Part shown: piece after piece, positions 1 to 6,288 of the stretch | Layout of the letters: each line of letters opens with the position of its first letter | Numbering within the stretch: position 1 is the stretch's first letter | Source: Flavobacteriales bacterium | Lineage (GTDB): Bacteria; Bacteroidota; Bacteroidia; Flavobacteriales_F; PHOS-HE28 | NCBI GenBank assembly: GCA_024640205.1 | Contig: JAHEFL010000076.1 | Location: forward strand, 1-7,221 | Length of the DNA: 7,221 nucleotides | Direction: 5' to 3' | Translations under genes and position numbers: made by a program | The notes under the pieces: model-generated | Databases searched by the model: none | Seen by the model: the letters and a program-made list of their open reading frames with translations, nothing else | What the model was told of the DNA's origin: nothing

Positions 1-285
1 GCGGAGGCCTTCCAGGCTAACAGGGATCTTGAAAACGGTGGTATCCTTCTTCAGGCCCATCTTCAGTTGGCGCTTGGCCTCCTTCACCACTTCCTCGGCG
101 GTTTCGCCAAGAGCTTCCACTTGCAGGATGGGGACCTTCTTCGCGAGGTCCAGGATCATTTTGTCGATGTTCGTGACACCGCCACGGTGCATGAAGGTGG
201 GAGTGGTGGTGAGACCGGTGAGAAAGCCGAGTTTGAAGGCTTCGTCGATCTCCTTGATGTCAGCGCTGTCCAGATAGAGTTCCAT
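1..285 (-). CDS. Transaldolase / fructose-6-phosphate aldolase family protein (N-terminal 95 residues, cut by window edge)
   Basis: The protein begins MELYLDSADIKEI and stays open to the window edge, giving 95 residues of a family usually about 215-220 long. It matches the start of FSA/TalC-type transaldolases. These are cytosolic class I aldolases that move dihydroxyacetone units between sugar phosphates in the pentose phosphate pathway, or cleave fructose-6-phosphate. Visible landmarks are Asp6, the TTxP loop at 26-29, Gln55 (at the place of FSA Gln59) and Lys86 in FKIPVS, which aligns with the Schiff-base lysine (Lys85 in E. coli FSA). An oddity is TTTP at 26-29, where the family normally has TTNP. 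The ATG at 285 is chosen because MELYLD aligns with the family N-terminus. The gene lies 42 bases downstream of kdsA on the same strand, so co-transcription is likely. Family assignment is firm, but transaldolase versus aldolase activity cannot be decided from this fragment. Confidence 0.88.
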   Translation of the reverse strand, partial: MELYLDSADIKEIDEAFKLGFLTGLTTTPTFMHRGGVTNIDKMILDLAKKVPILQVEALGETAEEVVKEAKRQLKMGLKKDTTVFKIPVSLEGLR

Positions 286-327
286 GGTTCAAGATTAACC
301 GCTACGACGCAACGAAAGCGCGACGCA

Positions 328-1173
328 TCAGGCAGTGATGTGTTGGTGACGGTACTTCACTTCGACCGCATGCAGGTCAAGAAGAGGCTTCAGGAATTCC
401 TCGAGGTCGTGCACGCAAAGCTGGCTGGCGGCATCGCAAAGCGCCTTGCTCGGGTCGGGATGTGTTTCGATGAAGACACCGTCGCATCCGGCAGCCACAC
501 CGGCACGGGCGATCGTCGGCATCACTTCGCGATTGCCACCACGTGGGTCCGCGCTTGGGATGCCGTATTTGCGAATGCTGTGCGTGATATCGAACACAAC
601 CGGGTAGCCCGTGTTGCGCAGGTGGAAGAAGGCTCGCGGGTCCACCACGAGGTCGTTGTAGCCGAAGGTGTAGCCGCGCTCGGTGAGTATGATCTTATCA
701 TTCCCGACGCTCACGCACTTGTCCGCCGGCTTGATCATGTTCTCGGGTGCGAGGAACTGGCCGTGCTTCAGGTTTATCACCGCGCCGGTCTTCGCCGCTT
801 CGGTTACCAATGTGGTCTGCATGCACAGGTAGGCCGGTATCTGCAGCACATCACAAACCTCGGCCGCCGGTCCCGCTTGGGCAGGGTAGTGGATGTCGGT
901 CAGGATCGGGAAGCCGAAGTCCTTCTTGATCCGCTGAAGCATCTTCAAGCCTTCATCCAGCCCCGGACCTTGATAAAAGTCCACGCTGCTCCGGTTGTCT
1001 TTCGTGAAGCTGCTCTTGTAAATGACCGGAACCTTCGTGCGTTCGCTCACCTCCTTCAGCTTTTCCGCGGTACGCATCATCACGTCCTCCGTCTCGATCA
1101 CGCAAGGACCACTGATCAGGAATAGGGGTTCACTACCGCAGGCAATGCTGCCAACTTGGACGATCTTGGTCAT
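328..1173 (-). CDS. kdsA: 3-deoxy-8-phosphooctulonate synthase (KDO-8-P synthase), metal-dependent class
   Basis: This 281-residue cytosolic enzyme condenses phosphoenolpyruvate with arabinose-5-phosphate to make KDO-8-phosphate, the precursor of the KDO sugar in the lipopolysaccharide inner core. The length is normal for the family. Diagnostic motifs in order are GPCVIE (22-27), KSSF (53-56), KDNRSS (58-63, family KANRSS), GPGLDEGL (69-76), TDIH (92-95), LQIPAYLC (110-117), NLKHGQF (134-140), TERGYTFGYNDLVVD (164-178), DITHS (195-199) and FIETHPDP (234-241). The Asn in KDNRSS separates it from DAHP synthases. Cys24, His198, Glu236 and Asp247 sit where metal-dependent KDO-8-P synthases such as the Aquifex enzyme bind metal, while the E. 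coli metal-free type has Asn at the Cys position. Deviations are Tyr96 after TDIH (usually Glu) and His137 (usually Lys). The next upstream ATG (1184) is out of frame. The FAH-family gene lies 40 bases upstream and a transaldolase follows. I am very sure of the family. Confidence 0.95.
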   Translation of the reverse strand: MTKIVQVGSIACGSEPLFLISGPCVIETEDVMMRTAEKLKEVSERTKVPVIYKSSFTKDNRSSVDFYQGPGLDEGLKMLQRIKKDFGFPILTDIHYPAQAGPAAEVCDVLQIPAYLCMQTTLVTEAAKTGAVINLKHGQFLAPENMIKPADKCVSVGNDKIILTERGYTFGYNDLVVDPRAFFHLRNTGYPVVFDITHSIRKYGIPSADPRGGNREVMPTIARAGVAAGCDGVFIETHPDPSKALCDAASQLCVHDLEEFLKPLLDLHAVEVKYRHQHITA

Positions 1174-1213
1174 TTCAATGTCATTTCCGGCTTTGCCCGG
1201 GCCGGCTGCGAAG

Positions 1214-1825
1214 TTACCCTTCCACGCGAAGCTGGAACATCGACCTACCTTCCAATGTCCCTTCCAGCAGATCTCCGGGTGACAACGGTCCTACCCCTGC
1301 CGGAGTACCCGTAAAAACCAGATCCCCGGGTTCCAACGTAATGAAGCGTGAAACATGCTCCAGAATGAGCGGGACCGGGAATAGCATTTCCGTGGACCGA
1401 CCTTGCTGGACGATCTTCCCGTTGCGTTCCAATCCGAAGGACAGTTCAGCATCAAGATCGGTCACGGGCAGGGATCGATCACTTACTACCGCCGATCCGT
1501 CGAATGCCTTCGCTTTTTCCCATGGAGCACCGGAACTCTTCAACTGTTCCTGAACGTCCCGTGCGGTCAGGTCCAGGCCCACGGTCACGCCATCCAGGTG
1601 ATGAGCAGCCTCGTCTGCCCGTATCGCGGAACAGCGCTTGCCGATGCGGTACACCAGTTCCATTTCATAGTGTATTTCCTTGCTCCACTCAGGTATGCGG
1701 AAGGCCGAACCGGGGGGCAAAAGCGCCGTCGATGGTTTGAGAAAGAAAATCGGCTCGCTGGGAACAGCGTTCCCAAGCTCTCTGGCATGCTGGGCATAGT
1801 TGCGCCCGATACAGATCATCTTCAT
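1214..1825 (-). CDS. Fumarylacetoacetate hydrolase family protein, FAHD1-like (acylpyruvase / oxaloacetate decarboxylase type)
   Basis: This 203-residue protein has the compact single FAH domain. FAHD1-type enzymes are Mg-dependent and cleave acylpyruvates or decarboxylate oxaloacetate. Visible are CIGRNYAQHAREL (5-17), PIFFLKPSTAL (25-35), HYEMEL (52-57) with metal ligands Glu54 and Glu56, GLDLTARD (83-90) with the third ligand Asp85, PWEKAKAFDG (101-110) with an active-site-type Lys, and GDLVFTGTPAGVGPL (167-181). His13 and Glu16 align with the lid dyad of human FAHD1, favouring acylpyruvase/decarboxylase activity over fumarylacetoacetate hydrolysis. A longer reading frame runs up to 1972, but its first 49 residues lie inside the exonuclease gene and look nothing like the family. 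The ATG at 1825 forms an ATGA overlap with the exonuclease stop and puts the family N-terminus first, so translation is probably coupled. The precise substrate is not readable from sequence. Confidence 0.9.
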   Translation of the reverse strand: MKMICIGRNYAQHARELGNAVPSEPIFFLKPSTALLPPGSAFRIPEWSKEIHYEMELVYRIGKRCSAIRADEAAHHLDGVTVGLDLTARDVQEQLKSSGAPWEKAKAFDGSAVVSDRSLPVTDLDAELSFGLERNGKIVQQGRSTEMLFPVPLILEHVSRFITLEPGDLVFTGTPAGVGPLSPGDLLEGTLEGRSMFQLRVEG

Positions 1826-2595
1826 GACGGGATCTCGGAGAGTACGTTCCTCATCACGGCCAGAGTGCTCCCTGGTAGGTCGGCCTTGGTCATAAGCCAC
1901 TGGATATAACCAGGGTCGTTGCGGCCGATATTCTCCAAGCTCCATCCCTGGTATTTCCCAAAGCTCAAACACACGTTCCCACGGTCATCGAAGCGCAATT
2001 TGCCCGCCGCATCCGGGCTGCGCTGCCTGTCCCCACTGAATTCACCCAGAAAGTCCACCGTCCCTTGCAACGCTTCCGGATACCGTTCCAACTGGGCGAG
2101 GAGGACGTCGGCCGTAGCTTCAACGTCCGCCAGCGCATCGTGGGCCCCGTCGTGCTCTTTGTTGCAATAGTATTTCAATGCAGCGCTCAAGTTGCGCGGT
2201 TCCATCTTGTGATAGATGCGTTGCACGTCCACTACGCGCAAAGCGGTACTATCCCATTCCACCCCGATACGGTGCAGTTCCTCTGCCAGGAAAGGAATGT
2301 CGAAACGAAGACAATTGAAGCCGCCCAGATCACAATCAGCCAATCGCTCGAGCAGGGTGGAGGCCACATCCTCCAACACCGGAGCATCCGCAACGTCAGC
2401 ATCGGTAATACCATGGACGGCGGTGGCTTCAGCTGGGATCGGTATTCCTGGCTGGATCAGTGTTTGATAGCTATCCCGCTCACCGGATGGCAAGAGGCGG
2501 ACAATTCCGATCTGAACGATCCGGTCCCGTCCGATCCTCACTCCCGTGGTCTCCAGATCGAAGATCGCCAGGGGGCGTTCAAGGGTCAATGGCAT
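1822..2595 (-). CDS. DEDDh-family 3'-5' exonuclease (DnaQ/epsilon-like) with ExoX-like C-terminal domain
   Basis: A 257-residue cytosolic protein predicted to remove nucleotides from DNA 3' ends. The exonuclease domain covers about residues 8-172. Exo I is FDLETTG with Asp13 and Glu15, Exo II is FNCLRFDIPFL with Asp99, and Exo III is AHDALADV with His152 and Asp157, so all DEDDh residues are present. Residues about 199-255 form a second small domain containing LSFGKYQGWSLENI and DPGYIQWLM, resembling the C-terminal domain attached to many Bacteroidota ExoX-like or epsilon-like exonucleases. No polymerase clamp or PHP domain is seen. An ATG 20 codons upstream (2655) is in frame but would place a perfect terminator hairpin inside the coding region. 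The ATG at 2595 puts the DLETTG motif about ten residues in, as is usual. No Shine-Dalgarno is seen. It could be a proofreading subunit or a stand-alone repair nuclease, and I cannot distinguish these. Confidence 0.92.
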   Translation of the reverse strand: MPLTLERPLAIFDLETTGVRIGRDRIVQIGIVRLLPSGERDSYQTLIQPGIPIPAEATAVHGITDADVADAPVLEDVASTLLERLADCDLGGFNCLRFDIPFLAEELHRIGVEWDSTALRVVDVQRIYHKMEPRNLSAALKYYCNKEHDGAHDALADVEATADVLLAQLERYPEALQGTVDFLGEFSGDRQRSPDAAGKLRFDDRGNVCLSFGKYQGWSLENIGRNDPGYIQWLMTKADLPGSTLAVMRNVLSEIPS

Positions 2596-2613
2596 GTGAC
2601 AAAGTTGTGAAAG

Positions 2614-2644
2614 AAAGAACCCCGACGATCCGTCGGGGTCCTTT
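2614..2644 (-). terminator. Intrinsic terminator downstream of the PorE-like gene
   Basis: On the minus strand AAAGGACCCCGACG is followed by the three-base loop GAT and then CGTCGGGGTTCTTT. This gives a 14-pair stem whose only imperfection is one G-U wobble, with a perfect GC-rich core of eight pairs next to the loop. The tail TTCTTTCTTTC is pyrimidine-rich, with U runs interrupted by C. It starts 22 bases after the stop of the PorE-like gene and would end its transcript. The + strand copy ends in TCCTTTGAG, a poorer tail, so the direction is taken as minus. Confidence 0.85.
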
Positions 2645-2666
2645 GAGTTCTTCACAGTGAAAGTGA

Positions 2667-4820
2667 TCAGCGCACCTTGAGTTTCACATACTGGAATTTC
2701 TCGTACTTATCCGTGTTCTTGTAATCGCCGGCATAGCGGGGCCCTTGGACCAGGCTGTTCACCGCTTCAAGCTTCAACAGGTCGGCGTTCTGCCCGCGGG
2801 CTTTCACGGCATCCAATAACCGGGTGCGGGCATCCTCCATCCGCTTTTTACTCAGGACCTCGTTGCTCCCGTAGGTGCGTGTTGGCACCTTGGACGCGCT
2901 TGCTTCGATCACGATACGTGCCTCACCATTCTTCTCGATCTGGGCTACGACCACATCTATGAATTGTTTCCAGCGCGGATCAGCAGGGTCGATGTCCTTG
3001 GCATTGTATGGATAGAAACGTGCGAATTCATCCGCATAACGTGCGTCCGGGGCTCCCGTTCCACCGGTCGTACCGTCACCCTTCCCCCCGTCGGGTTTCG
3101 GCTTGGTACCTCGGGGTGTTCCACCGGGAGGGGAGCCTACTGGCAGATCGGCAATGATCGCCTTGCCTTCCAATGATACTGGATTGAGGTATACCTCCTT
3201 ATTGATCTCCTGGTAGGAGGTCTCGCATTCCACGAAGATGTCCTCCGTATGGATCGTCTTGCCTTCCACTCGATAATCCAGGTTGTACTCGCGGCAGGGG
3301 GGTAGGATCGCAACATAAACTCCGTCGCGTTGACGGGGCTTGTACGTTTTCACTTCACCCGTACTCTTGTCCGTCACATAAAGTACCATGGAAGGCGGGA
3401 CGGAAGCGCCTTCAGGAGGTATGATGAATCCCTTCAGGACAGCAAGCCCTTCGGACTCCATCTCCACAGGCAGCTGGACCATATAAATGTCCTTTTCCCC
3501 TGAGCCGTCCGGCTGAAGTGAACTGAACAAGCCCCGGCGTCCATCCGCCGTGGTGATGAAGAAAACATCATCATCCACGGTATTGAGCGGGTAACCAACA
3601 TTCACAGGCTGGCTCCATTCGCCATCATCCTGCATTTCGCTCATGAAGATGTCGAAGCCCCCCATGGAATTATGTCCGATCGAGCTGAAATAAAGCGTAC
3701 GTCCGTTCGGGTGAATGAACACTCCGTCCTCGTCATACTTGGTGTTCAACGTTTTGCCCATGTTCTGGGCCTTGCTCCATTCACCGTTCGGAAGACGAAC
3801 AACCCGATAGATGTCCCTCCCGCCGAAGCCTCCCTTGCGGTCACTGATGAAGAAAAAGGTGTTGCCATCAGCAGCAAGTGCACCATGGGTCTCCCATGCC
3901 TTGGTATTGATGTCTGAGCCCATCAGCACAGGGTCGCTCCATATCTCGCCCACGAGCTTGCTCTCATAGATGTTCCCATCCCCATCGTCAGAGCGATAGA
4001 TGTATAAGGTCTGTCCGTCAGCGGATACATTGATGGTGGCCATGTGCCCCATAGGAGGGTTTATGTTCAACAACTCCGGCGTCTGCCAGTTCCCGTCGCG
4101 ATCCTTGTAGCTCACGTAGATGTTCTCATAGGGTTGACCAGCAATGGGGTCTATCACGCCGAGGTTGGAGCTGTCAGCGCGTATCCTGCGCGAAGTGAAG
4201 AACAAGGCGTTGCCGTCCACGCTCAATACAGGGCTGAAATCAGGTCCTGGTCCGTTGATGACCGGACCCATGTTGGTGACCTCGAAATTCAGCGGATCGG
4301 CTTTCAGGACCCGGGCATTGGCTGTTTGCTCCAGGCCTCGGGCCGCAGGGCCGTACATCACATGACGATCGTCCACGGCCGACATGAAGGCCTTGTAATG
4401 CAGGTCAGCCTTGTCGAAATCACCATCCAAGTGGTAACAGCGGGCGAGATAGTACTCGACATCCGCGGGAGCATTGCGTTCACGGGGGTCGAACGGATCA
4501 TAGCCAGATGTGTTGAAAGAACCGTAGCCACCTCCTGCGCGAAGCACTGCCGCCTTGTCCAGGTAACCGAGCGCCTTCTCCCGTTGGTCGAAGGAATGGT
4601 AATAGCAATAACCCAATTTATAATTGAGGTTGGCATTGCCAGGGTCCTTCAGCATGAGATCATTCCAGATCTCCGCAGACTGCGAGTACAGCTTTTCCTC
4701 CATCAATTTGCTCGCCTCCTCGAATTGCCAGTTGAAGGAGGTGTTCTGTCCTTGAGCGATTGCTTCGGAGCATAGAACGCTCATGCACAGAACGGTGGAC
4801 AGGATGTAACCGTGTTTCAT
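2667..4820 (-). CDS. Secreted TPR / PD40-propeller / CRD-like / OmpA-like protein, PorE-type architecture
   Basis: A 717-residue envelope protein. Residues 1-22 form a signal peptide ending AIA, cut before Gln23. The nearby Cys17 lacks a good lipobox, so a type I signal is favoured. Residues about 30-165 resemble TPR repeats. About 195-448 hold five PD40/WD40-like blades, recognised by [S/A]xDGxxLYF and GGxDIYxx patterns (VDGNALFFTSRR 201-212, GGRDIYRV 333-340, GGFDIFMSE 387-395). About 458-548 look like a carboxypeptidase-regulatory beta domain. A Gly/Pro/Lys/Thr-rich linker (562-591) leads to an OmpA-like end at about 597-717 containing SNEVLSKKR (652-660). This is the domain order of PorE, a type IX secretion accessory protein that anchors the machine to peptidoglycan; related paralogues are common in Bacteroidota. 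The classical Asp of the peptidoglycan-binding motif is not visible. The role is inferred from architecture only. A good terminator follows, and E2 lies 73 bases upstream. Confidence 0.87.
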   Translation of the reverse strand: MKHGYILSTVLCMSVLCSEAIAQGQNTSFNWQFEEASKLMEEKLYSQSAEIWNDLMLKDPGNANLNYKLGYCYYHSFDQREKALGYLDKAAVLRAGGGYGSFNTSGYDPFDPRERNAPADVEYYLARCYHLDGDFDKADLHYKAFMSAVDDRHVMYGPAARGLEQTANARVLKADPLNFEVTNMGPVINGPGPDFSPVLSVDGNALFFTSRRIRADSSNLGVIDPIAGQPYENIYVSYKDRDGNWQTPELLNINPPMGHMATINVSADGQTLYIYRSDDGDGNIYESKLVGEIWSDPVLMGSDINTKAWETHGALAADGNTFFFISDRKGGFGGRDIYRVVRLPNGEWSKAQNMGKTLNTKYDEDGVFIHPNGRTLYFSSIGHNSMGGFDIFMSEMQDDGEWSQPVNVGYPLNTVDDDVFFITTADGRRGLFSSLQPDGSGEKDIYMVQLPVEMESEGLAVLKGFIIPPEGASVPPSMVLYVTDKSTGEVKTYKPRQRDGVYVAILPPCREYNLDYRVEGKTIHTEDIFVECETSYQEINKEVYLNPVSLEGKAIIADLPVGSPPGGTPRGTKPKPDGGKGDGTTGGTGAPDARYADEFARFYPYNAKDIDPADPRWKQFIDVVVAQIEKNGEARIVIEASASKVPTRTYGSNEVLSKKRMEDARTRLLDAVKARGQNADLLKLEAVNSLVQGPRYAGDYKNTDKYEKFQYVKLKVR

Positions 4821-4861
4821 AGGACGCTGCGTTCAGAATTAGCGGGCCGAAAGGTCGTCGA

Positions 4862-4869
4862 TAAATGTA
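4862..4869 (-). promoter_or_regulatory. Possible Bacteroidota -7 promoter element before the PorE-like gene
   Basis: In the 73-base gap between the E2 stop and the PorE-like start, the minus strand reads TACATTTA. This matches seven of eight positions of the Bacteroidota -7 consensus TAnnTTTG. It lies about 42 bases before the ATG, which would leave a short leader. No TTTG-like -33 element is visible at the proper distance, so this is a weak call. The gap shows no clear terminator for E2 either, so read-through from E2 remains possible. Confidence 0.25.
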
Positions 4870-4893
4870 GTTCTTCCAAGGTACCCGAGGTGC

Positions 4894-6225
4894 TTACCAG
4901 GGTTGATCCATGGACCAGGCCTCCAGAATATCGGCCACCCTCCGAACGAAGCGACCTCCCAGGGCACCATCCACCACCCGATGGTCATAAGAGTGCGATA
5001 GGAACATTTGGTGACGGATCCCGATAAGGTCACCTTGTGGCGTCTCAATTACCGCCGGCTTCTTCCGGATAGCTCCCATGGCCATGATCGCGACCTGTGG
5101 TTGATTGATGACCGGCGTACCCAACACGTTACCGAAGGTGCCCACGTTGGTAATGGTGTACGTGCCTCCGCTTACTTCCTCAGGCAACAACTTGCCCAGC
5201 CTCGCCCGGTTGGCAAGGTCGTTCACCTTTTTAGCGAGACCGACCAGGTTCAGTTGATCCGCGTTCCGTATCACAGGCACGATCAAGTTACCCGAAGGCA
5301 AAGCCGTGGCCATGCCAATATTGATCTCACGCTTGCGGATGATCGTATACCCATCGACCTGCACGTTCACCATCGGCATCTCCTTGATGGCTTGCGCAAT
5401 GGCAAGGACGAAAATGGGAGTGAACGTCAGTTTCTCACCTTCACGCTGCTCAAATGCCTTCTTCACCTTTTCCCGCCAGAGAGCAAGGTTGGTGACGTCG
5501 GCTTCCACAAAGCTGGTGACGTGCGGACTGGTCCGCTTGCTCATCACCATATGGTCCGCGATCAATCGCCGCATGCGGTCCATCTCGATCAGCTCATCAC
5601 CCTCACCAGGCACAACGGCCGGTGTTGAAGGACCCGATGCTGGTGCCGACGGTTGAGGCGTTGTTCCCAGTTGAGCGGGCTGTGCCGGTACAGGTGCTCC
5701 ACCCGTTCGCTGGGGGAGGTAGTCCAGGATATCCTTTTTGGTCACCCGGCCACCTTGGCCGGTCCCCGCGATCACCTCCAACTCCTGCACGGTCAGCCCT
5801 TCGCTCTTAGCGATGTTGCGGACCAAAGGGCTATAAAATTTACCGGACGGACCGGTTCGTGGAACATCGGCAGATGCCGGGCGCGTCACTGGAGCGGTGG
5901 CCGAAGCGGCATGCCCATTCCCACCACCAGATGCAGTGGCCGTCACTGCAGGTGGGGGATCGGCCTTGACGGCACCAGTTGCTGCGGCATTACCGAACTG
6001 TGCGATGGCTTGTCCCACCTTCACCACATCCCCTTCACCGACCAGGCACTTGAGCAAGGTTCCTGCTTCGGGCGCAGGTACCTCACTGTCCACCTTGTCC
6101 GTGGCGATCTCCACGATAGGCTCATCGGCCTCCACATGGTCACCTTCCTTTTTCAACCATTTGATGATGGTGGCTTCTGCCACGCTCTCGCCCATTTTGG
6201 GCAGTAGGATCTCGATCTGCGACAT
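4894..6225 (-). CDS. 2-oxo acid dehydrogenase complex E2 component, dihydrolipoamide acyltransferase (branched-chain-type)
   Basis: This 443-residue cytosolic protein is the lipoyl-bearing core of a 2-oxo acid dehydrogenase complex. It passes acyl groups from E1 to CoA. Domains in order are a lipoyl domain (about 2-78) with Lys44 in EIATDKVDSEVPAP as the lipoylation site, an Ala/Pro/Gly-rich linker (79-125), a peripheral subunit-binding domain (about 129-170, YSPLVRNIAK and GQGGRVTKKDIL), a second flexible linker (171-208), and the catalytic domain (about 209-443). That domain carries DHRVVDG (414-420) with active-site His415 and Asp419. The lipoyl segment and NVGTFGNVLGTPVINQPQ (360-377) look more like branched-chain or generic E2 than SucB, but the substrate is uncertain. 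An ATG four codons upstream (6237) is also possible. The ATG at 6225 is preferred because MSQIEILLPKMGES is the normal family start. No E1 or E3 gene is adjacent here. Confidence 0.93.
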   Translation of the reverse strand: MSQIEILLPKMGESVAEATIIKWLKKEGDHVEADEPIVEIATDKVDSEVPAPEAGTLLKCLVGEGDVVKVGQAIAQFGNAAATGAVKADPPPAVTATASGGGNGHAASATAPVTRPASADVPRTGPSGKFYSPLVRNIAKSEGLTVQELEVIAGTGQGGRVTKKDILDYLPQRTGGAPVPAQPAQLGTTPQPSAPASGPSTPAVVPGEGDELIEMDRMRRLIADHMVMSKRTSPHVTSFVEADVTNLALWREKVKKAFEQREGEKLTFTPIFVLAIAQAIKEMPMVNVQVDGYTIIRKREINIGMATALPSGNLIVPVIRNADQLNLVGLAKKVNDLANRARLGKLLPEEVSGGTYTITNVGTFGNVLGTPVINQPQVAIMAMGAIRKKPAVIETPQGDLIGIRHQMFLSHSYDHRVVDGALGGRFVRRVADILEAWSMDQPW

Positions 6226-6238
6226 GGTCTGCAACATG

Positions 6239-6251
6239 CCCCGTCACGGGG
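6239..6251. repeat. GC-rich palindrome just upstream of the E2 start
   Basis: The 13 bases CCCCGTCACGGGG form two inverted six-base arms around a single central base. They lie in the 63-base gap between the sugar-transferase-like gene and the E2 gene, 13 bases before the preferred E2 ATG and one base before the alternative ATG. A run of T does not follow on either strand, so it is not a good intrinsic terminator. It could be an operator half-site pair, or a small hairpin affecting E2 translation. Chance is also possible. Confidence 0.4.
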
Positions 6252-6288
6252 TCCGCCAAAGGTAACGATGCTGCCGATCCGCTGCGGT

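Noticed and set aside
305..327. Direct repeat CGACGCA (305-311 and 321-327) in the kdsA-transaldolase gap
   Set aside because: Seven bases repeated twice, with no further copies seen. This is too little to call an operator or recombination site.
67..1125. Long + strand open frame of 352 codons
   Set aside because: It lies antisense to kdsA, whose motifs are unmistakable, and its translation shows no recognisable domain. GC-rich coding DNA often leaves long antisense frames.
1187..1205. CCGGC / GCCGG inverted repeat between the FAH-family gene and kdsA
   Set aside because: The stem is only five pairs with a nine-base loop and no T-run. GC-rich DNA produces such matches by chance.
1826..1972. 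49-residue N-terminal extension of the FAH-family protein
   Set aside because: It lies within the exonuclease gene in another frame and has no family similarity. The ATG at 1825 gives the normal family N-terminus.
2596..2655. 20-residue N-terminal extension of the exonuclease
   Set aside because: It would be encoded by the terminator hairpin, and the family starts about ten residues before DLETTG.
4044..4775. + strand open frame of 243 codons
   Set aside because: It is antisense to the PorE-like gene, which has a signal peptide, TPR and PD40 repeats. No domain is recognisable in the antisense translation.
5008..5628. + strand open frame of 206 codons
   Set aside because: It is antisense to the E2 catalytic domain, and the sequence looks like a mirror of that coding region.
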